From Mediterranea massiliensis (GTDB lineage Bacteria > Bacteroidota > Bacteroidia > Bacteroidales > Bacteroidaceae): a stretch of DNA of 64,000 nt. The stretch covers positions 62,001 to 126,000 of the forward strand of contig SUYA01000003.1 in the NCBI GenBank assembly GCA_015060695.1. The letters run 5' to 3'. Below the pieces are notes generated by a model. That model did no database searches, had not been told where the DNA came from, and worked only from the letters and a program-made list of their open reading frames with translations. The position numbers and the translations under genes were made by a program. Of this stretch, positions 26,588 to 34,433 are shown piece by piece; position 1 is the stretch's first letter, and each line of letters opens with the position of its first letter.

Positions 26588-26965
26588 ATGAGTAAAGGGT
26601 TTTGCAAGGCCGAACGTCTCTGTAGAAAGAAACAGATTGAGCGAATCTTTGCCGGTGGAGCACATTCGTTTTCTCTTTTCCCACTGCGGGTGGTGTATAT
26701 GCCTATGCAAGATTTAGATGCAGAAGCATCGGTTTTGATAAGTGTTTCGAAGCGTCATTTTAAGCGGGCGGTGAAGCGGAATCGTGTAAAGCGTCAGATA
26801 CGTGAGGCCTATCGCTTGAACAAGCAATCTCTTTTGGAATGTTTACGCGAGAAGCAGTGTCGTGTAGGCATTGCGTTCATTTATCTGTCGGATGAATTGG
26901 TTAATTCTGAGTTAATTCAGGAACGAATGAAAGTGGCTTTGAGTCGCATTGTCGAACGTATATGA
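26588..26965 (+). CDS. rnpA: Ribonuclease P protein component
   Basis: A 125-residue basic protein with the RNR motif [19 protein letters not shown]. It assists RNase P RNA in tRNA 5' maturation. The yidD start overlaps its stop by 4 bp, the usual rnpA-yidD pairing. Confidence 0.94.
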   Translation: MSKGFCKAERLCRKKQIERIFAGGAHSFSLFPLRVVYMPMQDLDAEASVLISVSKRHFKRAVKRNRVKRQIREAYRLNKQSLLECLREKQCRVGIAFIYLSDELVNSELIQERMKVALSRIVERI

Positions 26966-27171
26966 AATATCTGCTTCTGCTCCCTATTTATTTCTATCAA
27001 CGTTGCATTTCGCCTATGTTTCCTCCGGCATGCAGGTTTACACCGACCTGTTCGCAATATGCCATAGAGGCCATTCGCAAGCATGGGGCTTGTAAGGGAC
27101 TTTATTTAACGATTCGTCGTCTTTTGCGTTGTCATCCTTGGGGTGGGTCCGGATACGACCCTGTTCCTTGA
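26962..27171 (+). CDS. yidD: Membrane protein insertion efficiency factor YidD
   Basis: A 69-residue protein with [15 protein letters not shown] and a C-terminal [12 protein letters not shown], both diagnostic. It is peripheral at the inner membrane and helps YidC-dependent insertion. ATGA overlap with rnpA. Confidence 0.95.
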   Translation: MKYLLLLPIYFYQRCISPMFPPACRFTPTCSQYAIEAIRKHGACKGLYLTIRRLLRCHPWGGSGYDPVP

Positions 27172-27181
27172 ACATTTATTT

Positions 27182-27823
27182 ATGATATTCGATTTCCATA
27201 CTCATCGTGAACCTCAGATACCCTATAAGGCTCTTGTGAATTGTTCTCCCGAAGTCTTGGCTACCAAGTCTTTGGAAGGGTACTACTCTGTAGGCATTCA
27301 TCCTTGGAATGTACAGCAGGCTGTGGGCAGTGAGGAGTATTGGCAGAATTTTTCTTCTTTGCTGAGTAGGCCTGAAGTATTGGCTGTGGGTGAAGCCGGC
27401 ATAGATAGGAGTAGCGGAGTTCTTCTGGATGTGCAGGAAGCATTTTTTGTGCAGCAGATTCGGGTAAGCGAGGAGTTGGGTAAACCGTTGATTATCCATG
27501 CGGTGCATGCAGATGATAGGATGCTTTATTTGAGAAAGAAAATGAAGCCTTCGCAGCCGTGGGCCGTTCATGGATTCCGAGCAAAGCCGGTAGCGATGAA
27601 GAGTTATTTGGAAGCAGGTTTCTATATCTCGTTTGGCGAAAGGTGTAACGAGGAATCTCTTCGGCAGATTCCTGCTGATAGATTGTTCTTGGAAACAGAT
27701 GAGAGTATGTTACCTATCGAAGAGATATACGAGAGGGCAGCGAAGGTGCGCAACGTGTCATCCAAGGAGTTGGAAGGACAGTTGGCAGCAAATCTGTATC
27801 GTTTTTTTGGAAGGGTGTTGTAG
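27182..27823 (+). CDS. TatD-family metal-dependent hydrolase
   Basis: A 213-residue TIM-barrel protein. It has the N-terminal metal motif DFHTHR, then SVGIHPWN, AVGEAGIDR, LIIHAVHA and the C-terminal LFLETDES. TatD-like enzymes are metal-dependent nucleases or deacylases; the exact role is open. It is slightly short for the family. I start at 27182 (MIFDFHTH), 10 bp after yidD. It ends 4 bp from the convergent methyltransferase gene. Confidence 0.88.
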   Translation: MIFDFHTHREPQIPYKALVNCSPEVLATKSLEGYYSVGIHPWNVQQAVGSEEYWQNFSSLLSRPEVLAVGEAGIDRSSGVLLDVQEAFFVQQIRVSEELGKPLIIHAVHADDRMLYLRKKMKPSQPWAVHGFRAKPVAMKSYLEAGFYISFGERCNEESLRQIPADRLFLETDESMLPIEEIYERAAKVRNVSSKELEGQLAANLYRFFGRVL

Positions 27824-27827
27824 TCTT

Positions 27828-29024
27828 TTATACTTTCTGACAACGAATGAGCCGTTTCTCATTGGGGGAAAGGGTGGTGGCAAACAGGTAAATCTCTCCT
27901 CCTTCTTCTATCTTTAGTCGTTTGCGTAGTTCGGATACCGATGCCGGAAAGTTACGGATGGTGAGGTTGGCTTTCTTTGCACCGTCTGTCAGTTGTTTTA
28001 CTTCTTTTTTTCCAAAGCCGCAACTCTCTGTGATGCGGAATTTACGTCCGGGGAAGTCCTCTATCAGTCGGGTTGAGGTGTATAGGTGGCTGTTAGGGTG
28101 TAATTTCTTTATGCCGTATTGATGTGCTAAGCTGCGGAAGGCACCAGCCTTTAGAAGTGAGGCGTTGGGTTCGTATAGGTAGTTTTCCGGCGAAGAGGCA
28201 TATTTGCACAGACTTTCTTGTTCTTGTTGTCGGGTGAAGCAGAAGCATTGTCTTTTTTGGTTGGGCAACAAGTTGATGCAGTAGATAGGAATCTCCTTGA
28301 TAGTCTCCTTTCCTAATATTAAGAGTAGCTCTTTGCACTCGCCACCGGCCGATACGATGTGGGCTGCTTGCACATATTTCAGTTCATTCAATGCCAGCGA
28401 AAGGTCGAGCATGGGCGATAGCTTTACTAATACGTGTTGTGATTTTTGCAGCAGAAGTTCCTCTATGGCAGATACATTAGGCTCGCAATCGGAAATGGCT
28501 ACGGTTTTTGCTCCTTGCGTATTGCGTCGGGCGGGATCGATGAATATCCAATCGGCAGTTCTCATCTGTTGCAGATGGTCGATGGCATCGCTGTTTCTGA
28601 TGGTGATATGCTTTAGTCCTAATAGCGGGAAATTGTGTGCGGCCAGTTGGCACAGTATCTCTTGCCTCTCTACATAGGTGACTTCTTTGAATAGAGTGGA
28701 GAGGCAGGCGCAGTCGATGCCGAAACCTCCGGTAAGGTCGGTTAGTGAGTGGTATGTGGAGTGGGGTGTCTGGATGATTTCGGCTTTGTAGCGTGCTGTC
28801 TGTTCGGACGAACATTGTTCCATAGAGAGGTGTGGCGGGTACAAAATCTCCGAGCAAGCTGCCCAGGTGGGCAGTTTTTTCAAGGCTGCTTGCCTTCCGG
28901 CTATCTGTGCAATGGCTGTGGGCATATCTACTTGTGGGTAGCGTTTGGCTTGCAGTGCCAAGGCGTGTGGATTGTCGGACAGATGCTCTTCTATAAATTT
29001 TTTTGTTTCCGGCTGAATCATCAA
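27828..29024 (-). CDS. Class I SAM-dependent methyltransferase with THUMP-like domain
   Basis: A 398-residue protein. Motif I reads DLTGGFGIDCACLS (about residue 98), WIFIDPARR is the DPPR-type motif IV, and a basic THUMP-like C-terminal domain contains FPGRKFRITESCGFGKKE. The layout suggests rRNA or tRNA methylation. It overlaps the upstream peptidase stop by 4 bp (ATGA), so the two are translationally coupled. Substrate unknown. Confidence 0.82.
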   Translation of the reverse strand: MMIQPETKKFIEEHLSDNPHALALQAKRYPQVDMPTAIAQIAGRQAALKKLPTWAACSEILYPPHLSMEQCSSEQTARYKAEIIQTPHSTYHSLTDLTGGFGIDCACLSTLFKEVTYVERQEILCQLAAHNFPLLGLKHITIRNSDAIDHLQQMRTADWIFIDPARRNTQGAKTVAISDCEPNVSAIEELLLQKSQHVLVKLSPMLDLSLALNELKYVQAAHIVSAGGECKELLLILGKETIKEIPIYCINLLPNQKRQCFCFTRQQEQESLCKYASSPENYLYEPNASLLKAGAFRSLAHQYGIKKLHPNSHLYTSTRLIEDFPGRKFRITESCGFGKKEVKQLTDGAKKANLTIRNFPASVSELRKRLKIEEGGEIYLFATTLSPNEKRLIRCQKV

Positions 29025-29761
29025 TCTATGAGTTGGTATTGTTTAATGGCTATCTTACGGCTGACACGGTTGAAGTGCCACCATTCGTTCTTGAGTGTGG
29101 AGAAGCCGGCTGCGGTCATGATGCGACGCAGCAGTTCTCTATTGGCTTTGGCTTCGGCAGTAATGAGTCCTTTGTTGACTAATTCGTCTTCGTGGTCAAT
29201 GTGCGCTTCTGCTCCGAAGTGGTCGAACTTTGTGCCCATGTCAAGGGGTTCTCCTTTCTCATCGACGATGGTCAAATCGACGGCTAATCCGTAATTGTGC
29301 ATACCTCCTCCGTTGGCGGGGTTGGATACATAGCTCGATTCGGCAGTGCCTTTAACTCGGTTCCACATGCGGCGTTGCACTTCCATGGGGCGTGCGGCGT
29401 CATATACTATCAAGCTATAGTTGGGGTGTTGGGCTTTGAGCAGTTGCTGTGCTTTCTTCAGGCTTTCCATGGCCAAGGGGTGCAGGTAGGCTTCGCACAA
29501 TTCGCCGTAAAGTATTTCGCCCATGAAATTGTGGGGCGTGGCATAAATCAGTTTTATCTGAATGGTAGAGTCGGCTTGGGCTATATCTACCAGTCCGAGG
29601 GAGTCCATCTTCAGTGCCATGCTGCTTTTGGCAAGGGTGTCTGCTTTTACTTTTACACTGCTTGTTTCTGCAGTGGGGGCAGCGGTGGGTTGCTGTTTCA
29701 TTTGGCAACCGGTGTTGCCCAGTAGCATGGCTGCTATATATATAATTAGGTATTTTTTCAT
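29021..29761 (-). CDS. M15-family D-Ala-D-Ala dipeptidase-like lipoprotein
   Basis: A 246-residue protein with a lipoprotein-type signal (MKKYLIIYIAAMLLGNTGC). Zinc motifs of the VanX/M15 type are present: GGMHNYGLAVDLT (HxxxxxxD), TKFDHFG and the C-terminal NEWWHFNRV. It probably trims peptidoglycan D-Ala-D-Ala or related peptides in the periplasm, not necessarily in resistance. A longer reading would enter the tRNA-Asn gene, so 29761 is the start. Confidence 0.88.
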   Translation of the reverse strand: MKKYLIIYIAAMLLGNTGCQMKQQPTAAPTAETSSVKVKADTLAKSSMALKMDSLGLVDIAQADSTIQIKLIYATPHNFMGEILYGELCEAYLHPLAMESLKKAQQLLKAQHPNYSLIVYDAARPMEVQRRMWNRVKGTAESSYVSNPANGGGMHNYGLAVDLTIVDEKGEPLDMGTKFDHFGAEAHIDHEDELVNKGLITAEAKANRELLRRIMTAAGFSTLKNEWWHFNRVSRKIAIKQYQLID

Positions 29762-29836
29762 TGTAACTGTTTTTGGGGAGTATGGAAATATTTGAAAATA
29801 AAAAGCGGTATATTCCGTGAGGACTATACCGCTTTG

Positions 29837-29910
29837 CTCTTCCTCTTGGACTTGAACCAAGGACCCTCTGATTAACAGTCAGATGCTCTAACCGACTGAG
29901 CTAAGGAAGA
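29837..29910 (-). tRNA. tRNA-Asn (anticodon GTT), copy 2
   Basis: The minus strand reads TCTTCCT ... AGGAAGA with D arm GCTCAGTCGGTTAGAGC and an anticodon loop holding GTT; T arm GGTTCAAGTCC. CCA is not encoded. Identical in sequence to the copy 97 bp to the right. Confidence 0.95.
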
Positions 29911-29933
29911 ATGTTTGCATTTTCAAGGTTTTG

Positions 29934-30007
29934 CTCTTCCTCTTGGACTTGAACCAAGGACCCTCTGATTAACAGTCAGATGCTCTAACCGACTGAGCTA
30001 AGGAAGA
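29934..30007 (-). tRNA. tRNA-Asn (anticodon GTT), copy 1
   Basis: Same 74-nt tRNA as copy 2, separated from it by 23 bp, and nearer the promoter. The flanking TTTTGCTC and GAAGAAT bases also match, which suggests a recent tandem duplication. Confidence 0.95.
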
Positions 30008-30036
30008 ATATTGACTTTTTCCTTTCAAATGCGGTG

Positions 30037-30044
30037 CAAAGGTA
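30037..30044 (-). promoter_or_regulatory. -7 promoter box of the tRNA-Asn pair
   Basis: The minus strand reads TACCTTTG, with TTG 20 bp upstream as -33 element, the same spacing as at tRNA-Gln. Confidence 0.65.
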
Positions 30045-30107
30045 ATAGGATATTTTTAAATAAGCAATATCTTTGCAGAAAAAAATGTGATAATGGAGTA
30101 ATTTTAT

Positions 30108-30115
30108 TATTTTTG
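30108..30115 (+). promoter_or_regulatory. -7 promoter box of the processing protease gene
   Basis: TATTTTTG matches TAnnTTTG, 51 bp before the ATG at 30167. A second match, TATCTTTG, lies at 30068-30075. Confidence 0.5.
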
Positions 30116-30166
30116 TGCCCATCAAACCGCCTATTTTAGGTGTTTATACCGCTAAAAGAGATAGAT

Positions 30167-31837
30167 ATGAAGAAGAAAATCTTATGCTTGCCCATGTTGG
30201 CATTGGCCTTGGTGGCTTTGGTAAGTATAGCTTCGAAAGAGAGCGACGACCGTAATTTCCGTATTGCCAAGAATTTGGATGTATTTAATTCGATAGTCAA
30301 GGAGTTGGAGATGCTTTATGTAGATACCATCGACCCAGACAAGAGTATCCGTAGAGGCATTGATGCCATGCTTTACGGATTGGATCCTTATACGGTGTAT
30401 TATCCGGAAGACGATGATGATGAATTGGAGATGATGTTGAAAAACTCGTATGGTGGCATTGGTTCGGTTATTACCTGGAATCCGAAGTTGAAGCGTTCGA
30501 TGATTGCCGAGCCTTACGAAGGGATGCCGGCACACGAAGTGGGGCTGAAGGCCGGTGATATTTTGCTGGAGATTGATGGCAAGGATTTGATGGGGAAGAA
30601 TAATCAGCAGGTTAGTGAGATGCTGCGCGGACAGGTGGGTACTACTTTTCGTTTGAAAGTGGAAAGGCCTGGTGCGAAGAAGCCCATCGAGTTTGAGATA
30701 TTGCGCCGTAGTATAGAACAGCCCATTATTCCTTATCATACCGTGTTGCCCGATAGTGTGGGATTCATTATGTTGACTACTTTCAGTGGTAATCCGTCGA
30801 AAGAGTTTAAGCAGGCGTTTCTGGAATTGAAGAAGCAGGGTATTCGTTCGTTGGTGGTCGATTTGCGGGGCAATGGCGGTGGCTTGTTGGACGAGGCGGT
30901 GGAGATTGCCAACTTCTTTGTACCTCGTGGTAAGACGTTGGTGACGACGCGAGGCAAGGTGAAGCAAGTTAGTAATGCTTATAAGACGTTGCGCGAACCG
31001 CTCGACTTGGACATGCCGCTGGTGTTGTTGGTAGATGGAAATACGGCATCCAGTTCGGAGATATTGGCAGGCTCTCTGCAAGACTTGGACAGGGCAGTGA
31101 TTATAGGTAGTAGGACACTTGGTAAGGGATTGGTGCAGACAACTCGGCCTCTGCCTTACGGGGGGACGATGAAGCTAACCACCTCGAAGTATTATATCCC
31201 AAGCGGACGATGCGTGCAGGCCATTGACTATAATCGGAGGGACGATGACGGTCAGGCGGGGCGCATACCCGATAGCTTGACTACTGTATTTTATACAGCG
31301 GCCGGCAGACCGGTGCGCGATGGAGGAGGGGTAAGCCCCGATGTGGAAGTGAAAGCTGAGAAGTTGCCGAACATACTTTATTATTTGGTAAATGAGAATT
31401 TGATTTTCGATTATGCCACACAGTATTGCTTGAAGTATCCTACCATAGCACCGGCGCAGGAATTTGTGGTGAGCGATGCCGACTATGAAGCGTTCAAGGA
31501 GATGGTGCGGAAAGCCGATTTCAAATATGACCAGCAGACCAGTAAAATGCTGAAGACACTGAAGGAGATTGCCGAGTTTGAGGGATATATGGAGAATGCA
31601 TCGGCCGAATTTGAGGCTTTGGAGAAGAAGTTGCAGCACGATTTGGAGCATGACCTGAATCACTTTGCCAAGGAGATAAAGAGTTTGATTGCCATCGAAT
31701 TGCAAAAGCGTTATTATTATCAACGAGGAGGAATTATCGAACAGTTGAAAGACGACCCCGATTTGAAGGAGGCACTTCGCCTGCTTGCTTCGCCCGAAGA
31801 GTACAAAAAGTTGCTGGCACCTCCTGTCAAATTGTAA
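30167..31837 (+). CDS. C-terminal processing protease, S41 family (Ctp/Tsp-like)
   Basis: A 556-residue protein with a signal-anchor (about 3-22), a PDZ domain (about 85-170, with SYGGIGSVI and GLKAGDILLEIDGKDL), the S41 core VDLRGNGGGLLDEA, nucleophile Ser295 in NTASSSEILAG, and Lys320 in GSRTLGKGLVQT. The Ser-Lys spacing of 25 equals that of CtpB. It cleaves exported proteins at the C-terminus in the periplasm. The C-terminal ~130 residues are helical. Start at 30167 gives the signal sequence. Confidence 0.93.
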   Translation: MKKKILCLPMLALALVALVSIASKESDDRNFRIAKNLDVFNSIVKELEMLYVDTIDPDKSIRRGIDAMLYGLDPYTVYYPEDDDDELEMMLKNSYGGIGSVITWNPKLKRSMIAEPYEGMPAHEVGLKAGDILLEIDGKDLMGKNNQQVSEMLRGQVGTTFRLKVERPGAKKPIEFEILRRSIEQPIIPYHTVLPDSVGFIMLTTFSGNPSKEFKQAFLELKKQGIRSLVVDLRGNGGGLLDEAVEIANFFVPRGKTLVTTRGKVKQVSNAYKTLREPLDLDMPLVLLVDGNTASSSEILAGSLQDLDRAVIIGSRTLGKGLVQTTRPLPYGGTMKLTTSKYYIPSGRCVQAIDYNRRDDDGQAGRIPDSLTTVFYTAAGRPVRDGGGVSPDVEVKAEKLPNILYYLVNENLIFDYATQYCLKYPTIAPAQEFVVSDADYEAFKEMVRKADFKYDQQTSKMLKTLKEIAEFEGYMENASAEFEALEKKLQHDLEHDLNHFAKEIKSLIAIELQKRYYYQRGGIIEQLKDDPDLKEALRLLASPEEYKKLLAPPVKL

Positions 31838-32023
31838 GCTACTGACAAAATGATATTCGAACCGCCTGAGAATTGCTTATTTCGGAGCAAGATAGGGGGC
31901 GGTGGAAAATTTTAAAGCGAAAAATGAGTTATGTTGCTTGCTATCAAGTAACTAAACCAAAATTTAACACTCCTTTAACACGCAAAACTGTGTAAATATT
32001 CGTTGATTTTATCCCTTTTTGGG

Positions 32024-32210
32024 GGAAGATACCACCTTTTGCCTCGGAAGATAGGATCTTTTGGGGCAAAAGATAGTATGTTTGCGCCGGAAAGGTGCAC
32101 TGTTTCTGCCGGGAATGTACGCAACAAACACGGTTGGCGAGCGCAGTTTGTTCGGTAAAGGTGCGCAGTTTGCTCGGTAGGAGCGCACATTTCGGACGGT
32201 AAGGCTTGGA
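32024..32210. repeat. Array C: degenerate repeat with 11/22-bp period
   Basis: Seventeen 11-bp phrases in a row: GGAAGATACCA, CCTTTTGCCTC, GGAAGATAGGA, TCTTTTGGGGC, AAAAGATAGTA, TGTTTGCGCCG and so on, to TAAAGGTGCGC, AGTTTGCTCGG, TAGGAGCGCAC. A-containing and T-containing phrases mostly alternate, so like repeats are 22 bp apart (for example AAG at 32026-32028 and 32048-32050; CGGTA at 32153-32157 and 32175-32179). It fills the centre of the 516-bp gap 31838-32353; the remainder of that gap shows no gene. Confidence 0.85.
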
Positions 32211-32353
32211 ATTTTGATTTTTTTCGAGCCTTTTTACAAAAGTGTCGGTTAGCAGAAATGGTTAAAAAGCCGCTTTTTTGTTATGAGAAAGGGTAATTCG
32301 CTTTCATTCTGACAAACGATGTTGCTGTGCCGATGGGTACACGATGCTTTAAG

Positions 32354-32986
32354 TTATTTCCTACCGAAGTCGGCCGGTATCTCGCCCCACTGCTTGGTTT
32401 CCCACTTCAGGATGGGAGTGGAGTAACTGTTTAGTCGCAGCCAATTTTCGGCCCGTTCTATCAAGGTAAACAGTTTTTCGGTTTGGGGTGTACGCTCCAG
32501 TTTAGTCTTACACCGCTTTTGCTTTACCCACCCGATGGCATTTACGCTGTCGCTGTAGATAGGCATTTCGATGCCCTTCTGCTTCATCAAGGCCAGCCCA
32601 TGCACAATGGCTAAGAATTCGCCAATGTTATTTGTTCCATACACCGGTCCGAAGTGGAACACCTCTTGCCTGCTGGCCACATGCACCCCTCGATATTCCA
32701 TCGCACCAGGATTACCACTGCAGGCGGCATCTACCGCCAGACTGTTCTCAATCACCTCCGGTGGCAGTGGGGCATTCTTATCGGGGCGGTTCGGCTTGCT
32801 GCCGGTAGCGTTGCCGATGTAGTCGGTAGGCGAGGAAGCCAATGCCCTTTCGGCTTCGGGCAATGTGTCGAATGACTTAAATCTGGCCCCTTCGTATCCT
32901 TTCGTTTGCAGCTGACAATCGGTCCACGAATCATAGATTCCCGGTTTTACACCCACCCAAACCACGTAATACTTCTGTTTCTTCAT
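32354..32986 (-). CDS. rnhA: Ribonuclease HI with N-terminal viroplasmin-type domain
   Basis: The 210-residue protein has an N-terminal caulimovirus-type RNA/DNA hybrid-binding domain (about 1-50, KYYVVWVGVKPGIYDSW). The RNase H core has the acidic residues in VDAACSGNPGAMEYRG, NNIGEFLAIVHGL and YSDSVNAIGWVK. It degrades RNA in RNA-DNA hybrids. The promoter box lies only 4 bp before the ATG, predicting a leaderless transcript. Confidence 0.9.
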   Translation of the reverse strand: MKKQKYYVVWVGVKPGIYDSWTDCQLQTKGYEGARFKSFDTLPEAERALASSPTDYIGNATGSKPNRPDKNAPLPPEVIENSLAVDAACSGNPGAMEYRGVHVASRQEVFHFGPVYGTNNIGEFLAIVHGLALMKQKGIEMPIYSDSVNAIGWVKQKRCKTKLERTPQTEKLFTLIERAENWLRLNSYSTPILKWETKQWGEIPADFGRK

Positions 32987-32990
32987 GCCG

Positions 32991-32998
32991 CAAAGATA
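32991..32998 (-). promoter_or_regulatory. -7 promoter box of rnhA, 4 bp from the start codon
   Basis: The minus strand reads TATCTTTG, then CGGC, then ATG. The predicted transcript start coincides with the start codon. Confidence 0.55.
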
Positions 32999-33038
32999 AA
33001 AAAAATCAGAATCACTTGGCCGTAGTTACGGGATTTTC

Positions 33039-33046
33039 TACCTTTG
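33039..33046 (+). promoter_or_regulatory. -7 promoter box of aroK, 6 bp from the start codon
   Basis: TACCTTTG, then CCCATT, then ATG at 33053. The predicted leader is 0-3 nt. Confidence 0.55.
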
Positions 33047-33052
33047 CCCATT

Positions 33053-33580
33053 ATGAAACGAATATTCCTTGTCGGCTATATGGGAGCCGGAAAAACAACC
33101 TTGGGCAAAGCCTTTGCACATGCCGTAGGTATGCAATTTGTTGATTTGGATTGGTATATAGAACAACGCTTCTGCAAGTCCATCAGCCAATTGTTCTCTC
33201 AACGTGGCGAAGAGGCCTTTAGGAAGATAGAGCAAAATATGCTGCACGAAGTAGCCCAGTTTGAAGACGTCGTTATCTCGACAGGCGGAGGAACGCCCTG
33301 CTTCTTCGACAACATGGATTACATGAACGAACACGGGCAAACCGTCTTCCTCGATGTAGATACAGAAGTGTTGTTCAAACGATTGCGCATAGCCAAGCAA
33401 CAACGCCCCATCTTGCAGGGAAAAGACGATGAAGAGTTAAAGAACTTTATCCAACAAGCCCTTGTGGCTCGTCTGCCTCACTACCGAAAGGCAACATACT
33501 GCTTCGACGGAAATCGCTTAGAAAGCCGACGACAGATTGACGAAAGTGTAGCACAACTGAAGAAAATATTAAGCATATAA
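33053..33580 (+). CDS. aroK: Shikimate kinase
   Basis: A 175-residue P-loop kinase: Walker A GYMGAGKTT (residues 8-16), substrate-binding DLDWYIE and STGGGTPC, and a lid region RPILQGKD. It phosphorylates shikimate in aromatic amino-acid synthesis. I start at ATG 33053; an in-frame TTG at 33044 overlaps the promoter. argB follows 9 bp downstream. Confidence 0.93.
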   Translation: MKRIFLVGYMGAGKTTLGKAFAHAVGMQFVDLDWYIEQRFCKSISQLFSQRGEEAFRKIEQNMLHEVAQFEDVVISTGGGTPCFFDNMDYMNEHGQTVFLDVDTEVLFKRLRIAKQQRPILQGKDDEELKNFIQQALVARLPHYRKATYCFDGNRLESRRQIDESVAQLKKILSI

Positions 33581-33589
33581 GGAAAGAAT

Positions 33590-34363
33590 ATGAAAGAAAA
33601 ACTGACCATAATCAAGGTAGGAGGAAAAATTGTAGAAGAAGAAGCCACCCTGAATCAGTTGCTCGATGACTTTGCAACCATTGAAGGCTATAAATTATTG
33701 GTACACGGCGGCGGACGAAGTGCCACACGAATAGCCGCACAACTGGGCATAGAGAGCCAAATGGTGAACGGACGTCGCATTACCGATGCCGAAACGCTGA
33801 AGGTAGTGACCATGGTTTATGGAGGATTGGTGAACAAAAACATCGTGGCCGGCCTGCAAGCGCGGGGCGTAAATGCACTGGGACTGACAGGAGCCGATAT
33901 GAACGTCATTCGTAGCCAGAAACGTCCGGTCAAGGAGATTGACTACGGCTTTGTAGGCGATGTAAAACAGGTAGATGCCTCCTTCTTGGGCGACCTTATT
34001 CACAAGGGCATTGTGCCCGTCATGGCTCCCCTGACGCACGACGGTGAGGGTCATATGCTGAACACAAATGCCGACACCATTGCCGGCGAAACGGCCAAGG
34101 CACTGGCCACACTGTTCGATGTAACACTGGTGTTCTGTTTCGAAAAGAAAGGAGTGTTAAGCGATGAGAACGATGACAATAGCGTGATTTCTACCATCAG
34201 CGAAGATACTTTCAGACAATTGGTTGCCGAAGGAGTGATTCAAGGCGGCATGATTCCTAAGCTGGAAAATTCGTTCGAGTCTATTCATGCCGGGGTAAGC
34301 AAGGTTATTATAACGCAAGCATCGGCCATTAGCAATAAGCAAGCCGGCACACACATTTCTTGA
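33590..34363 (+). CDS. argB: Acetylglutamate kinase-family enzyme
   Basis: A 257-residue amino-acid kinase: IIKVGGKIVEEE, VHGGGRSATRIA, NGRRITDAETL, and NTNADTIAGETAKAL. It phosphorylates N-acylglutamate for arginine synthesis. Some Bacteroides use N-succinyl rather than N-acetyl intermediates (established for the B. fragilis transcarbamylase), so the acyl group is uncertain. Its stop codon lies inside the terminator stem. Confidence 0.92.
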   Translation: MKEKLTIIKVGGKIVEEEATLNQLLDDFATIEGYKLLVHGGGRSATRIAAQLGIESQMVNGRRITDAETLKVVTMVYGGLVNKNIVAGLQARGVNALGLTGADMNVIRSQKRPVKEIDYGFVGDVKQVDASFLGDLIHKGIVPVMAPLTHDGEGHMLNTNADTIAGETAKALATLFDVTLVFCFEKKGVLSDENDDNSVISTISEDTFRQLVAEGVIQGGMIPKLENSFESIHAGVSKVIITQASAISNKQAGTHIS

Positions 34364-34417
34364 TAAAACAACAATGGCTGCCTATCTGTTATTAGGCAGC
34401 CATTGTTGTTTTATCAA
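34360..34417. terminator. Bidirectional terminator overlapping the argB stop codon
   Basis: A perfect 25-bp stem (34360-34384 with 34393-34417) around an 8-nt loop. The argB TGA (34361-34363) is within the left arm. It separates convergent argB and topA. Confidence 0.9.
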
Positions 34418-34433
34418 GACAGTCTGAAATAAT

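Noticed and set aside
29837-30007. The two tRNA-Asn copies as attachment-site duplication around an integrated element
   Set aside because: Only 23 bp separate the copies and nothing resembling an integrase or cargo lies nearby.
30182-31081. 299-residue open frame on the minus strand
   Set aside because: Antisense to the S41 protease whose catalytic motifs are intact.
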